From contig CP060220.1 of assembly GCA_023898385.1 (NCBI GenBank), positions 2,232,001 through 2,296,000 on the forward strand: DNA of 64,000 nt, in the 5' to 3' direction. The stretch's first letter is position 1. The number at the start of each line of letters is the position of its first letter. The translations under genes were made by a program, and so were the position numbers. This document shows positions 25,971-35,467 of the stretch, in pieces. Under the pieces are notes generated by a model. It did not search any database, was not told the origin of the DNA, and was given only the letters and a program-made list of their open reading frames with translations. This DNA is from Pseudobdellovibrionaceae bacterium (GTDB lineage Bacteria > Bdellovibrionota > Bdellovibrionia > Bdellovibrionales > UBA1609).

Positions 25971-27398
25971 ATGAGTAACCATCTTTGTACCTGGCTTCTA
26001 TTTGTGTTCGTACTGGGTTTAACTCCGATAGGTGTCGCCCAAGAGTCGTCTAGCGACGATGACGCCGCTGTGAGTGCAGAAGCGGCTCCCGAGTATACAG
26101 AGGCCAGCGAAGCCGACGCCGAATCAGATTCTCAGTCCACAGAGTCAGATGCAGAGTCAAAGTCAGGATCAGAACCGCAGTCAATTGCCGAACCTGAAGG
26201 CGATTCCCCCAGAGCTGAAAAACAGACTGCAGATCAGTCCTCGAACGAAAAAGAAATCCCCTCCGCTAACCCTCCGGCCCAAAAAAAATCGAAAGCGAAA
26301 CCCCGACGACGAACCAAGGTGAAATGGTATCAGCCAGACTTTGTGGGATACAATGACGACACCAAACGGGTGGAGCTTGCGATCACAGGGAAAACCTATG
26401 CAAACTCAGTGATCAGTGTCGGCGGTGAAGAGATTGTGGTCATAGACAAACAAGAAAAATCCACTTCCGTGCCCGCAAAGTCTACTTTCGGTCATAAGCA
26501 CCCTGTCAAAGCCAACAAAGAGGGTGAATTTGAAATTCGCCTGCGACTGCCTGAAGGCCTTGTGATGATACCGCTTAAAGCCTCACATCCCAGCGGCAAA
26601 CTCATCCCCAGGGTGTACCAATTGCCCCTTCAAGTCTCAAAAGACCAAGTGGTTATCAAATCAAGCCGGGTTGCAAAACGTCCTGTTAAAAAAAATAAGT
26701 GGGAAGTTTGGGGCGGGCTTGGGTTTTACTATCTGAACTACAGCCAAGAAATCCCAGGGGCGGGTCAAAATGCGGGACTTAACTCTTTTGCCTTACCCGC
26801 CATTTATGCCAAAGGCGTTTACAACTTTGATCCGCAAAAAAACCTAAACCTCGAATACAAACTCACCCCTGGATCTGTGACCAAGGTTACTGGGCTCACC
26901 TTGGCCAAACCCTCTTTTGGTTGGACCATTATTGGAGTGGATTTTTCTCACAGACCCATTCGCCTTAAATCGCCATTTAACGACCCTGGATTTTTTGGAT
27001 ATCGTGTGGGGATTCAGCAACATTTTGTACCGTTTATCAGCCGAACAGGAGCTTCCGAAACTGAGGTGACTATTGAAAGTAACGGATTGACCATGTTTTC
27101 TTTGGGGTGGCACCTTGAATTTTTAAGAAAGAATCGTTGGTCCTATGAAGCTTTCATGCGCCTTCAGCACCCGCTTTCTGTGGGATCTGTTTTTGAAATG
27201 ACTCCCAACTTCGGTTTCGACGGCTCACTGGGAGTGAACTATATTCTGAAAAATGGATGGGCCGCATCGGTTTCATGGTACGGACAATGGCATGATTATT
27301 CATTTCGCCATTTTGATAAAGTCAGCCAGGAATCCATTTCTGGCGCCCAAGTGTTATTCTTCTCCACACTTGAAGCTCGCGTAGGCTACACGTTCTAA
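25971..27398 (+). CDS. Outer-membrane beta-barrel protein with acidic linker
   Basis: 475 residues. After a signal peptide (cleavage near VAQ) comes about 80 residues of acidic, Ser/Glu/Asp-rich low complexity, then a Lys/Pro/Arg-rich bridge (KKSKAKPRRR), a beta domain (LAITGKTYANSVISV) and a barrel starting near WEVWGGLGFYYLNYS. It ends in LEARVGYTF, a canonical barrel-insertion signal with terminal Phe. The linker could span the periplasm. No specific family was recognised. It converges with the glycosyltransferase gene, overlapping 4 bp. Confidence 0.65.
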   Translation: MSNHLCTWLLFVFVLGLTPIGVAQESSSDDDAAVSAEAAPEYTEASEADAESDSQSTESDAESKSGSEPQSIAEPEGDSPRAEKQTADQSSNEKEIPSANPPAQKKSKAKPRRRTKVKWYQPDFVGYNDDTKRVELAITGKTYANSVISVGGEEIVVIDKQEKSTSVPAKSTFGHKHPVKANKEGEFEIRLRLPEGLVMIPLKASHPSGKLIPRVYQLPLQVSKDQVVIKSSRVAKRPVKKNKWEVWGGLGFYYLNYSQEIPGAGQNAGLNSFALPAIYAKGVYNFDPQKNLNLEYKLTPGSVTKVTGLTLAKPSFGWTIIGVDFSHRPIRLKSPFNDPGFFGYRVGIQQHFVPFISRTGASETEVTIESNGLTMFSLGWHLEFLRKNRWSYEAFMRLQHPLSVGSVFEMTPNFGFDGSLGVNYILKNGWAASVSWYGQWHDYSFRHFDKVSQESISGAQVLFFSTLEARVGYTF

Positions 27399-28387
27399 GC
27401 AGGAACCAAGTTTTCTACAAATTGGGCTGCTGCGTTTTCCCAAGAAAACATTTGGGCATACTCGTGACATCGATTTCGAGATTTCGATAAGGCACCAGCC
27501 ACTGCCACTCCTAGGTCTTCGTGCATACAGCCCACATCTTCATTTAAGATATCTATTGGACCGGTGACAGGAAAGGCCGCCACCGGAGTTCCACTCGCTA
27601 AGGCCTCTATCATGACAAGTCCAAAGGTATCTGTTCGGCTGGGGAAGACAAACACATCGGCCGAGGCATAATACTCAGCTAAGTCTTGGCCGAATTTTGG
27701 GCCCACAAAATGAACCTGTGGGTATTTAGCTCGGTATTCTGCAAGTTGAGGTCCATCACCCACCACATATTTAGTGCCTTGAACGTCTAATGACAGAAAT
27801 GCTTCCAGATTTTTTTCAATGGCAACACGGCCTACATAGAGCAAAACCGGCGATTTTCCATCAAGATTTAATCGATGTTGAGGCCCAAACAGCGCAAGAT
27901 CCACCCCTCGCCCCCACCTTCGCAATCGGGAAAACCCTCTGGCCGCCAAACTCTCTTCCATAGATTGGGTAGTCACCATGGTGCAACTGGATGGCCGATG
28001 AAATCTTCTGAGCACGCCATAGGTCCAGTCCTCGGGGATCTTGGTCCTTGCGTGAACATACTCAGGAAATTTTGTATGAAATGCTGTGGTGAAATCATAA
28101 TCGTGGAATTTGCAAAAATACCGAGCAGCCCACCCTAACGGTCCCTCGGTTGCTATATGAATAGAATCCGGCTTTAGACGAAGCAAGGTTTTTGACACTC
28201 TTCGATAGGGTGTGAGTGACAAGCGGATCTCACTATAAGTGGGGCACGGCAAGGTTAATTTTTCATCCGGCGCTAAGATAAAAACTTGATGTCCTTGAGA
28301 CTCCAAGTGTTCTCGCGTGGCATTTAGCGTTCGAACAACTCCGTTAACTTGCGGGTACCAGGCATCTGTAACTATGGCGATTCTCAT
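27395..28387 (-). CDS. GT4-family glycosyltransferase (GT-B fold)
   Basis: 330 residues from the ATG at 28387, with AAGGAAGG upstream. The N-terminal RIAIVTDAWYPQVNGVVRTL is typical of the SqdX/MgtA-like mannosyl or sulfoquinovosyl transferases. The donor-binding half has LYVGRVAIEKNLEAF and FVFPSRTDTFGLVMIEALASGTPV, including the E-x7-E motif. The acceptor is unknown, but lipid glycosylation is common in this group. The nearest genes give no cluster context for it. Confidence 0.85.
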   Translation of the reverse strand: MRIAIVTDAWYPQVNGVVRTLNATREHLESQGHQVFILAPDEKLTLPCPTYSEIRLSLTPYRRVSKTLLRLKPDSIHIATEGPLGWAARYFCKFHDYDFTTAFHTKFPEYVHARTKIPEDWTYGVLRRFHRPSSCTMVTTQSMEESLAARGFSRLRRWGRGVDLALFGPQHRLNLDGKSPVLLYVGRVAIEKNLEAFLSLDVQGTKYVVGDGPQLAEYRAKYPQVHFVGPKFGQDLAEYYASADVFVFPSRTDTFGLVMIEALASGTPVAAFPVTGPIDILNEDVGCMHEDLGVAVAGALSKSRNRCHEYAQMFSWENAAAQFVENLVPA

Positions 28388-28553
28388 AGATAGACCTTCC
28401 TTACTGTCTCCATTTGACTTGTCATTCATTGAGGTAATTTTTGATTTGGGTTTGAATTTGGTTTGTACCGTTAACTCTAGACTATGGTCGGCGTCTTAAT
28501 TCTGCTAGTTATTCATTTGCATTAATTTGTTAGACTACAGTTCTGGAGAAACC

Positions 28554-29525
28554 GTGCGCCGATTTAAAGAACAAGAGCAAGTTGAAGAAACCATTGAGTT
28601 GTTATCACACCGGGCAAGATGTGAAGTTTTGGCTGAAGTCATCACCGACAAACGCAGCTACCCTATTTATGGTATTGTGATCGGCCCTAATGACCCCACA
28701 GTCCCCACGGTAGGATTATTCGGCGGCGTTCATGGACTAGAAAAAATTGGAAGCCATGTCATATTTAATTACCTGCGGGTTCTGGCCGAACAACTTCAGT
28801 GGGATGAAAATTTAGCTGACAGCTTCAATAAATGTCGTCTCGTCTCCATCCCCGTAGTTAATCCTGCCGGCATGTTTCTGAACCAAAGAGCTAACCCCAA
28901 TGGCATTGATATTATGCGGAATGCACCCTCATCGGCAGAGGGTAAGACGACGCCCTTTGTGTCAGGGCATCGCCTTGGCCCTTGGCTATGGTGGTACCGT
29001 GGCCAATTAGGAAATGAAATGGAAGTGGAGACAAAAACTTTGGTGGACTTTGTCACACGCGAAATGTTTTCTGCCCCATTTAGCCTGGCACTTGATATTC
29101 ACTCTGGATTTGGAATGGTGGATCGCCTTTGGTACCCCTACGGAAAAACCAGGGAAGACTTCCCTGATATAAACCTGGCCAAACACTTCATTAACTTTAT
29201 GAACAAAAACATGCCCTATAATGTCTATCAAGTAGAGCCCCAATCCGCCTCATACCTAATCCATGGGGATGTTTGGGACTACCTCTATGACCTTCACCAT
29301 CAAAACTACAAAGACAAGAACAATACCTTCTTACCGTGGACTTTGGAAATGGGCTCGTGGATCTGGATGAGAAAAAATCCTAAACAAATTTTTTCAGCCC
29401 ACGGAATATTCAATCCCATTATTCCCCATCGCTATCGCCGGATTATGAGAAGGCATCGCCCCCTGATTGAATTTATTAGGCTTGCTACACTCAACTATCG
29501 CTCTTGGATTAGTAAAGCCGCCTGA
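28554..29525 (+). CDS. M14-family zinc carboxypeptidase-like protein
   Basis: About 323 residues from a GTG at 28554, which has GGAG 5 bases upstream; an in-frame TTG at 28527 lacks such a site. Zinc ligands appear as FGGVHGLEKIG (HxxE) and LALDIHSGFG (third His), with a likely catalytic Glu in LPWTLEMGSW. No signal peptide is visible. The group removes C-terminal residues from peptides or deacylates amino acid derivatives. It converges on the arginase gene with a 7-bp gap. Confidence 0.75.
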   Translation: MRRFKEQEQVEETIELLSHRARCEVLAEVITDKRSYPIYGIVIGPNDPTVPTVGLFGGVHGLEKIGSHVIFNYLRVLAEQLQWDENLADSFNKCRLVSIPVVNPAGMFLNQRANPNGIDIMRNAPSSAEGKTTPFVSGHRLGPWLWWYRGQLGNEMEVETKTLVDFVTREMFSAPFSLALDIHSGFGMVDRLWYPYGKTREDFPDINLAKHFINFMNKNMPYNVYQVEPQSASYLIHGDVWDYLYDLHHQNYKDKNNTFLPWTLEMGSWIWMRKNPKQIFSAHGIFNPIIPHRYRRIMRRHRPLIEFIRLATLNYRSWISKAA

Positions 29526-29532
29526 ACTATTC

Positions 29533-30495
29533 TCAAGCGTAAGAGTGATAAACCACAGTATCTTGTCCGAGCATGGTATCTAAGAGATCTAATAAAATAC
29601 CCACACTCTCTAAAAGCTCTTCATTGTTGGCCGCCTCTTCGGGATTGAGCTCCACAAAATCTGCAGACACTAACCGCCCTGTCTGAGCAACAAATTCTCC
29701 AAGCTCATGCACGTGCTGTTTGTTTAGGCCACCGGGCACTCTTAATCCTGTCGCAGGAGCCAGCTCGGGATCAACTCCATCAATGTCAAAACTCAAATGC
29801 AGGGGAGAAATTCCCTCCGGGTCTATCTTCATCATGGCATCACTTAGCACCCGAGACATGCCTCGATCATTAACCTCTTCTGCCGTGTAAAGCGCGATGC
29901 CCAGGTCGCTAATAATCTTTTTCTCCCCAGCATCTAAATCGCGCACACCAATATAGGCGATCTTTTCTGGCCTAAGGCCTCCTGGGTGCCACTCGAAGCC
30001 CGGCAATTCGCCCGACTCGATAAGGCCCAATAGGAGTGCCACCGGCATTCCGTGCAAATTTCCGGTTGGCGAAGTGGATGGTGTGTTAATGTCACCATGG
30101 GCATCCACCCACAATACACTCAAGTCAGGATATTTTTTCAGCTGAGCCGCCACAGAGCTAAGGGCTATGCTGTGATCCCCACCCACGACCAAAGAAAAAT
30201 CCTTATCGGCCGCCATGGCAAGGCACTCTTCGTACAGCGCGAAAAAAACATCGCCAACAGTGTCTCCACGCCCGCTTCGATTTGTGACGTTGCCAAAATC
30301 TTCCACTCGAAAACCATGGTCTAAAAGCTGTTGAGTGATATGGTTTTTTCTTAAACTATCTGGAGCCAAAGAGACCCCGCCCTTATCTTGGCCCAAATTG
30401 ATTGCGGCCCCCAACAGGCCCGCTCTGTGATAGTGCAAACTCTCATTAGAATATTTTTGTGATACTTTTGTTCTGTGAACCAATGGCTGAAGCAT
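29533..30495 (-). CDS. rocF: Arginase-family ureohydrolase (arginase)
   Basis: 320 residues. The manganese ligands are present in order: VVGGDHSIALSS, WVDAHGDINTP, GNLHGMPVA and LSFDIDGVDPELAP. The LHGMP and DINTP motifs favour arginase over agmatinase. AAGGGGG precedes the ATG. It starts 9 bp after the lysolipid acyltransferase gene and probably belongs to the same transcript as olsB and olsA. Its product ornithine is the substrate of OlsB, which gives the operon a coherent logic. Confidence 0.88.
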   Translation of the reverse strand: MLQPLVHRTKVSQKYSNESLHYHRAGLLGAAINLGQDKGGVSLAPDSLRKNHITQQLLDHGFRVEDFGNVTNRSGRGDTVGDVFFALYEECLAMAADKDFSLVVGGDHSIALSSVAAQLKKYPDLSVLWVDAHGDINTPSTSPTGNLHGMPVALLLGLIESGELPGFEWHPGGLRPEKIAYIGVRDLDAGEKKIISDLGIALYTAEEVNDRGMSRVLSDAMMKIDPEGISPLHLSFDIDGVDPELAPATGLRVPGGLNKQHVHELGEFVAQTGRLVSADFVELNPEEAANNEELLESVGILLDLLDTMLGQDTVVYHSYA

Positions 30496-30504
30496 CTGAC
30501 CCCC

Positions 30505-31299
30505 TTACACAGTAGGACAAGGCACAAATAGTTCTGTTACTCTCTGATGGCTAGTTTCTGCCAGGTAGTGATCCTCAACTTCTGGAGTTGCAAGAAGCGG
30601 TTCAAGGACGTTCATTTCCACCAACACCCCTTTAGCCCCCGCAAGCGCCCAAAGGTGAGGCAAAAACCCCATCTCTCCATACCAATATATCAAATCTCGA
30701 TTTCTTACAGAAAGAGATTGCCCGTTCACTTGCTTGTAATTCAAACAAATGGGAAGGGTGGCTCTTTGTGCATTAATTGCCGCATTATAAAGCGGGCGCC
30801 GAAAACGAAGCACACTGTCGCCATTTGTACTTGTAGCTTCAGGAAAAACCGCAATATTCATCCCACGCCGAAGACCTTCCGAAAGCTGCTCAACCTCATT
30901 GAGTAAATTTCTCTTGTTTCTTCGCTCGACATAAAGGCAACCACCAAGGTCCGTGAGCTGTCCCAGAAAAGGGGTTCGCTTAATCTCCATTGACGTGACA
31001 AAACCTGTGGGAACTTGCGATGAAATGACTAGTACATCTAAATAGGACAAGTGATTAGACACCATCAAAAAGTTTGACTTGCGAAAATCTCGATAGCCTT
31101 TCACCTCTGTTTGAACCCTAAGAATGCCTAAAATAATTTTTGACGAAATTGAGGTCAACCGATGGCGTATCTCTCGCCGCTTCCATTCGTCCCAACAGTA
31201 AAGATTCACCACGGCTGAGCGTACGCCAAAAAACAAAAGGACTGCAAATACTCCAAGAAGTCGAGCGGTTTGGTCAAGTGAGTTCAAAATCTGCTTCAT
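30505..31299 (-). CDS. olsA: 1-acylglycerol-3-phosphate/lyso-ornithine-lipid acyltransferase (PlsC/OlsA-like)
   Basis: 264 residues with an N-terminal membrane segment. The acyltransferase box SNHLSYLDVLVIS holds the H-x4-D catalytic pair, and FPEATSTNGDSVLRFRRPL the glycerol-phosphate or lyso-lipid binding motif. Its ATG overlaps the stop of the OlsB-like gene by 4 bp. In ornithine-lipid synthesis OlsA adds the second acyl chain to the product of OlsB, so this role is preferred here by context over a generic PlsC. Confidence 0.72.
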   Translation of the reverse strand: MKQILNSLDQTARLLGVFAVLLFFGVRSAVVNLYCWDEWKRREIRHRLTSISSKIILGILRVQTEVKGYRDFRKSNFLMVSNHLSYLDVLVISSQVPTGFVTSMEIKRTPFLGQLTDLGGCLYVERRNKRNLLNEVEQLSEGLRRGMNIAVFPEATSTNGDSVLRFRRPLYNAAINAQRATLPICLNYKQVNGQSLSVRNRDLIYWYGEMGFLPHLWALAGAKGVLVEMNVLEPLLATPEVEDHYLAETSHQRVTELFVPCPTV

Positions 31300-32147
31300 G
31301 ACCCTTGTTCCACATATTTTTTTGCATGTTTTTCGGACAGTTGACTCATATCAAGGATTGTTAAGACATCGCTGCAATTGAAGTCTTCATCCAGTGCTGG
31401 TTCTCCGTAAATCTTCGCCCCTGCATTAATATAGGAACGCAAAAGCGGTGGCGTAAGTTCTAACGCTCGCTCAGCTGAAACTATCGCCGAATTTCGGTTC
31501 TGAAATCGATAAATTCCTATGGGCCGAATGTGGTGTTCGTCAGAATAGGAATCGGGCTTAAACGAGTTTAATACAGCGTTGGCTTCGCCAAAATTGGTGG
31601 TGTACAAACTAGTACATCCAAACAAGTAATCAGCCCCAACTAGTTTTGCGTAACGACCCATCCCCTTCCAGACCAAGTGAATGGCGGCACCCGTGCGATG
31701 ATCCGGGTGAATACAAGCTCGACCCAATTCTAATTTCACACCAGGCACACTGAAAAAAGAATCCAAATCAAATTCATTTTCAGAATAAAATTTATTTGAA
31801 AACAGCGAGCAAACCAATCGGTATGTACCTATGACTTCATTATCGTCTTTTTTGATCAACAATATATGATCGCCCAGCAAGTCATAGCGATCAAAGTCCA
31901 CTCCGCCGATTCGATTAAGCCCTAATCCTTCTTCGATAAAAACCTGATGCCGAAGGCGAAGGACCTTGTGCAGCTCCTCCACCGTCTCAGCGGTTTTTAC
32001 AAGGTATTGACCTAAATCAATCTGAAACCGAATTTTCGGCTGAAACTTGTTAATCTTAAGGTGAAGCAGTTTTATACGGAGATCGACAAATGCCCGCGAG
32101 CGCAACGGCGCTGTCGTGGCATGTGCCAATTTTTTTGCAAGATTCAT
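31296..32147 (-). CDS. olsB: L-ornithine N-acyltransferase (OlsB-like)
   Basis: 283 residues of the GNAT-related hemolysin/OlsB family. The LRLRHQVFIEEGLG segment, DFDRYDLLGDHILLI strand and ELGRACIHPDHRTGAAIHLVWKGM acyl-carrier motif are the usual marks. It would attach a 3-hydroxy fatty acid to ornithine. It overlaps its neighbours on both sides by 4 bp (PHP gene upstream, PlsC/OlsA-like gene downstream), so the three are translationally coupled. Confidence 0.75.
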   Translation of the reverse strand: MNLAKKLAHATTAPLRSRAFVDLRIKLLHLKINKFQPKIRFQIDLGQYLVKTAETVEELHKVLRLRHQVFIEEGLGLNRIGGVDFDRYDLLGDHILLIKKDDNEVIGTYRLVCSLFSNKFYSENEFDLDSFFSVPGVKLELGRACIHPDHRTGAAIHLVWKGMGRYAKLVGADYLFGCTSLYTTNFGEANAVLNSFKPDSYSDEHHIRPIGIYRFQNRNSAIVSAERALELTPPLLRSYINAGAKIYGEPALDEDFNCSDVLTILDMSQLSEKHAKKYVEQGS

Positions 32148-32842
32148 AACTTGGCATCCTTATAGAACCTTACATCAACACGCTGCTGCTTGATCGCCTG
32201 AAGAATGGCTCCCGGGTGGCGTGGCGCATGCACCACTGTTTTCCATGAATCCACCTGAAGGGGATGATGTAAGTCACTGTTTGCTATAAATGGCATACGA
32301 CTTTCAATTACCTCATCAAATAGGTGGGGTCCACTGGCCACTTCCCAGGCGTCAAACTCAGGTTGAAGCTCGTGTCGGTTGTGCCACAAATAATAGGTCT
32401 GTGGCTCAAAGCGACGAGTGGATACGGGATGTGCTGCTATGGCAATCCCCCCCTGCTCCCTAATCTGCCTTGTAATATCTACCACATCCTGATCGGGGTC
32501 AATGAACTCACTAATGCCCAGTCCCAAAAAATGCGCAGAATCCTTATGGGCAAAGGAGTTCTTGGTGAATTCGACACCAGGAATTAACACCATTTTATAC
32601 TTCACCCAAGCCCGTTCGGCCTGCTCTTGAATCTCTTCGAGATAAAGTGGAAATGTCTGCTCTGACAGGGTTTTTTCCAAATAACTCGCCGCCTTGCCAA
32701 GCAACGTGCGCTCCTCGCACAAATGATCTGTGATCGCGATGGCACCAAATCCCCGGCTCCCATAAAAATCCACCAGCTCCGAAATCGACAGCCGGCCGTC
32801 ACTGAATGAGGAGTGAATATGAAAGTCGCCAATAAGCATCAA
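32144..32842 (-). CDS. PHP-domain metal-dependent phosphoesterase
   Basis: 232 residues. Metal ligands are in GDFHIHSSFSDG at the N-terminus, AITDHLCEE, LIPGVEFT, IAAHPV and NSDLHHP, the classic five motifs of the PHP fold. It heads a minus-strand operon with olsB, olsA and arginase and overlaps olsB by 4 bp. The PHP protein is probably a small-molecule phosphatase; a link to lipid synthesis is suggested only by position. Confidence 0.82.
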   Translation of the reverse strand: MMLIGDFHIHSSFSDGRLSISELVDFYGSRGFGAIAITDHLCEERTLLGKAASYLEKTLSEQTFPLYLEEIQEQAERAWVKYKMVLIPGVEFTKNSFAHKDSAHFLGLGISEFIDPDQDVVDITRQIREQGGIAIAAHPVSTRRFEPQTYYLWHNRHELQPEFDAWEVASGPHLFDEVIESRMPFIANSDLHHPLQVDSWKTVVHAPRHPGAILQAIKQQRVDVRFYKDAKL

Positions 32843-32928
32843 TCAATACGTTACGGCAAACCCGTTAGAATCTGGTAAGGAGTTGGCAAGGAGAAGGTCA
32901 GAAATGCTCGTGTAGCCGACCGATTTAT

Positions 32929-34359
32929 CTAGTTTCCCTGTTCAAAGGCCGAGGTGAGCAACAAATGTCGATAAAAGCGGATCATATTTTTGTAGGCCTC
33001 TTTGCTGATTCGCTCATTGTGCCCATGAAAACGCCCATAGTCCGCTCGCTCTAGGGCCACAGGCATAAACCTATAAATGTCGTCGGCCACAGGTTGATAG
33101 TGGCGGGCATCTGTGGCTGCAATGAGCAGACTCGGCGCCGTCAATGTGCCTGAGAAAATCTGCGAGACCGATGCCTGGATATGACGAAATCCCTCGCTGT
33201 CAGCGCTTGAAATGGGCGAGGGCTCTACGGCCTTCTCTCGCACCGAAACCGTAACTCGCTCATCGCTGATGGTTTCCCGAACACGGCTGGCCACACTTTC
33301 AATGGTTTCACCAGGTAGGATTCGAAGATTCAATACCGCAGTGACCGTGTCAGGGATAACATTGGGAGCTACACCTCCGTTCACCATGGTTGGGGCCATT
33401 GTGGTTTGAATCAACGCATTTGTACTTGGATCACTTTTTAAAATTCGCTTAACAAGCGGTGAAAATAACCACATGTTTGCAAAGGCCATCTTCGCCGTAA
33501 AATCGGCTTCAGATGCCAAGTATCGTGTCATATCTAAAATGGGTGCGGTGATTCGCCTTGAAAATGATCCGTCATTAAGGCGAAGATGCGCCTCACTGAG
33601 CACAAGTATGGCATTTTCCGCTCCAGGCATAGAGCTGTGCCCCGGTTTTCCCAAAGCCTTTAATTCAAGTTCCACGTAGCCTTTTTCAGCGACACCCACA
33701 AGTGCCACCGGCTTCGGTACACTGGCCATGAGGTGGCTAAATATAAACAGTCCCTCGTCGAGAACCCAGTCGAAGTGAATTCCCTGGGTTTGAAACTCTT
33801 CAGCTATTTTTGCGGCTCCATCTGATCCGCCCGACTCTTCATCGTGACCATAGGCGAGATATATACTTCGCCGGGGACGTCGCCCCTCTTTCAACAAAAG
33901 ACGAATGGCCTCCAGTTGCGCAAGTAGCGTGCTTCGGTCATCAAGTGTGCCACGCCCCCAAATAAATCCATCAGCATCAGCTCCTGAAAAAGGCGGATGC
34001 TCCCACTTCTTCGCATCGCCCACCGGAACCACATCTTGATGAGCTAGCAAAAGGACGGGGCGCTCCTCAGTTGAGGTGCCCGACCATTTCATAACTAAAC
34101 TTTGTTCGTTCACAAGATGATGGTCGAGATGAGAAAAAACATCGGCGTACTCCCGTTTTATTTCTGCACGAAATCGATCAAGATCATGGCCTGACTTTAT
34201 GGCCTCTGAAAGACGATGAAAAATTGTGACATCATCCAAGGCAGGTTGCGGTGACTCGGTACCCCTCACTTGCAAACTAGGCACGGTGAAAGTTCTAAAT
34301 AAAACGATGACCACGAGGGCCGAAATCGCGATGGCTAAATTTCGAAAAAGTTTTTTCAT
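32929..34359 (-). CDS. M20-family metallopeptidase, membrane-anchored
   Basis: 476 residues from the ATG at 34359, which has GGAGAG upstream. An N-terminal hydrophobic segment (about 8-25) is a signal anchor. Metal-site motifs: LLLAHQDVVPVG, GRGTLDDRSTLL, AYGHDEESGG and a C-terminal GHNERIS. The layout resembles CPS1/PM20D1-type M20 carboxypeptidases, which cleave or form N-acyl amino acids. It is oriented away from the Ham1-like gene and appears to be a single-gene unit. Confidence 0.85.
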   Translation of the reverse strand: MKKLFRNLAIAISALVVIVLFRTFTVPSLQVRGTESPQPALDDVTIFHRLSEAIKSGHDLDRFRAEIKREYADVFSHLDHHLVNEQSLVMKWSGTSTEERPVLLLAHQDVVPVGDAKKWEHPPFSGADADGFIWGRGTLDDRSTLLAQLEAIRLLLKEGRRPRRSIYLAYGHDEESGGSDGAAKIAEEFQTQGIHFDWVLDEGLFIFSHLMASVPKPVALVGVAEKGYVELELKALGKPGHSSMPGAENAILVLSEAHLRLNDGSFSRRITAPILDMTRYLASEADFTAKMAFANMWLFSPLVKRILKSDPSTNALIQTTMAPTMVNGGVAPNVIPDTVTAVLNLRILPGETIESVASRVRETISDERVTVSVREKAVEPSPISSADSEGFRHIQASVSQIFSGTLTAPSLLIAATDARHYQPVADDIYRFMPVALERADYGRFHGHNERISKEAYKNMIRFYRHLLLTSAFEQGN

Positions 34360-34447
34360 AAGCTCTCCACTCATGGTGTTCTAACTTGAAGTCAATGCGA
34401 AGAAACCTTACTCTAACGAGCGAGAATGACCTAGCCAAGTTGTCAAT

Positions 34448-34621
34448 ATGAGTTTAAGTCAAATTAAGAGAATCATATACTATCTATTTCTAACTTCCCT
34501 GTTTCTTGGGTCATTTTCGGCTCTTTCTGAAGGGAGAAATAATATCGAAACCTTGATTCGGGAGCAGAATTTGCCTATTCCTGAATTTGATGTTTCAAGT
34601 GAATACCTCAAATCCGAATAA
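34448..34621 (+). CDS. Small exported protein overlapping the Ham1-like gene
   Basis: 57 residues: a Lys/Arg start, a strong hydrophobic stretch (YYLFLTSLFLGSFSALS) and a short acidic C-terminus. It reads as a signal peptide with about 33 residues of mature peptide. Its last 32 bp overlap the next coding frame, which starts at 34590, so it may serve for translational coupling. No ribosome-binding site stands out and no homologue is recognised, so confidence is low. Confidence 0.3.
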   Translation: MSLSQIKRIIYYLFLTSLFLGSFSALSEGRNNIETLIREQNLPIPEFDVSSEYLKSE

Positions 34622-35114
34622 ATTGCGTGAGTTTGAACGTTATCTGGGGGCCGTAGAGTCTACCCTGAACGACCTTCCTGAGCCAGATGCCGATCCTTTG
34701 ACGGTGATACGATATAAGGCTTCGCAGTTTTCAGACGTACTGGTCGACGATACCATTTTGGATATAGCCGGTGAAGACATTGGCGTAAAAGTCCGATGGA
34801 AATTGAATGAACTGGATCGATATATTGGACAGTCTGCTCGGTTTATCTGCCTACTTGGAGTGCTTCGAGGAGAACATGTCTATATCTTTAAAGGAGAGCT
34901 GTCCGGAAGCATTGTGCCCGCGCGCGGGAAGTCCTTTGGTTTTCTCCCCTACTTTCTACCAAACGGAGTGAAGCAGACCCTGGCAGAAAATTTACCTGAC
35001 GAACTCAACCCGCGGTACTTTGCTGTAAAGGCACTTCTTGAAAATCGCCCCTGGCGAGTCTGTGCTCCACTGCCGCTGTGGTCAGGACCCTTTCAACAAA
35101 AACTGAAGTCGTGA
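34590..35114 (+). CDS. Ham1/RdgB-like non-canonical purine NTP pyrophosphatase homologue
   Basis: 174 residues. The start MFQVNTSNPNKLREFERYLG matches the SGN..K..E....L entry of the family, followed by LPEPDADPLTVIRYKASQ and LVDDTILDIAGEDIGV (compare VEDSGL). The later half is shorter than RdgB and lacks an obvious SHR motif, so this is a diverged subfamily and its nucleotide preference is uncertain. Start at ATG 34590 (a TTG precedes at 34587). There is no strong ribosome-binding site; coupling with the overlapping upstream small frame is possible. Confidence 0.6.
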   Translation: MFQVNTSNPNKLREFERYLGAVESTLNDLPEPDADPLTVIRYKASQFSDVLVDDTILDIAGEDIGVKVRWKLNELDRYIGQSARFICLLGVLRGEHVYIFKGELSGSIVPARGKSFGFLPYFLPNGVKQTLAENLPDELNPRYFAVKALLENRPWRVCAPLPLWSGPFQQKLKS

Positions 35115-35467
35115 ACAATGCATCTCGCTGCAGCCCGGTCCCATCTGTCACAATCCAAGACTGTAAAATAGTGGCCCCCTGCGAAAAAAATCGAAATTGC
35201 AGACCGGCTTAGATGCTTAGTCCCATCTTCCCCCAAAATGGCTCGTTTGGCCGGCTCTTAACCCAAATATTCGCCCTCAAGGGGCTGATATTGTGCTTGC
35301 GCCCCACTTTTTTGGACGGCTAATTCCGCATCCGGAAAAGGCCGCCCCCCTTGCCGCAGTTCAGTACCAAAACAACGTTGAAACTGATCGGCCCTTTCTT
35401 GACTCTATGCCTCATTTTTAGTAGCTCTGCCAGGAATTCAACCCCCTTTAATCGAGGCTAATAATCC
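35115..35467. other. 353-bp gap before the phosphonate-type ABC operon
   Basis: No coding frame with a plausible ribosome-binding site was found. The sequence is rich in C runs and contains AT-rich patches, but no repeated element or tRNA. It presumably holds the promoter of the downstream binding-protein gene. No riboswitch class was recognised. Confidence 0.4.
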
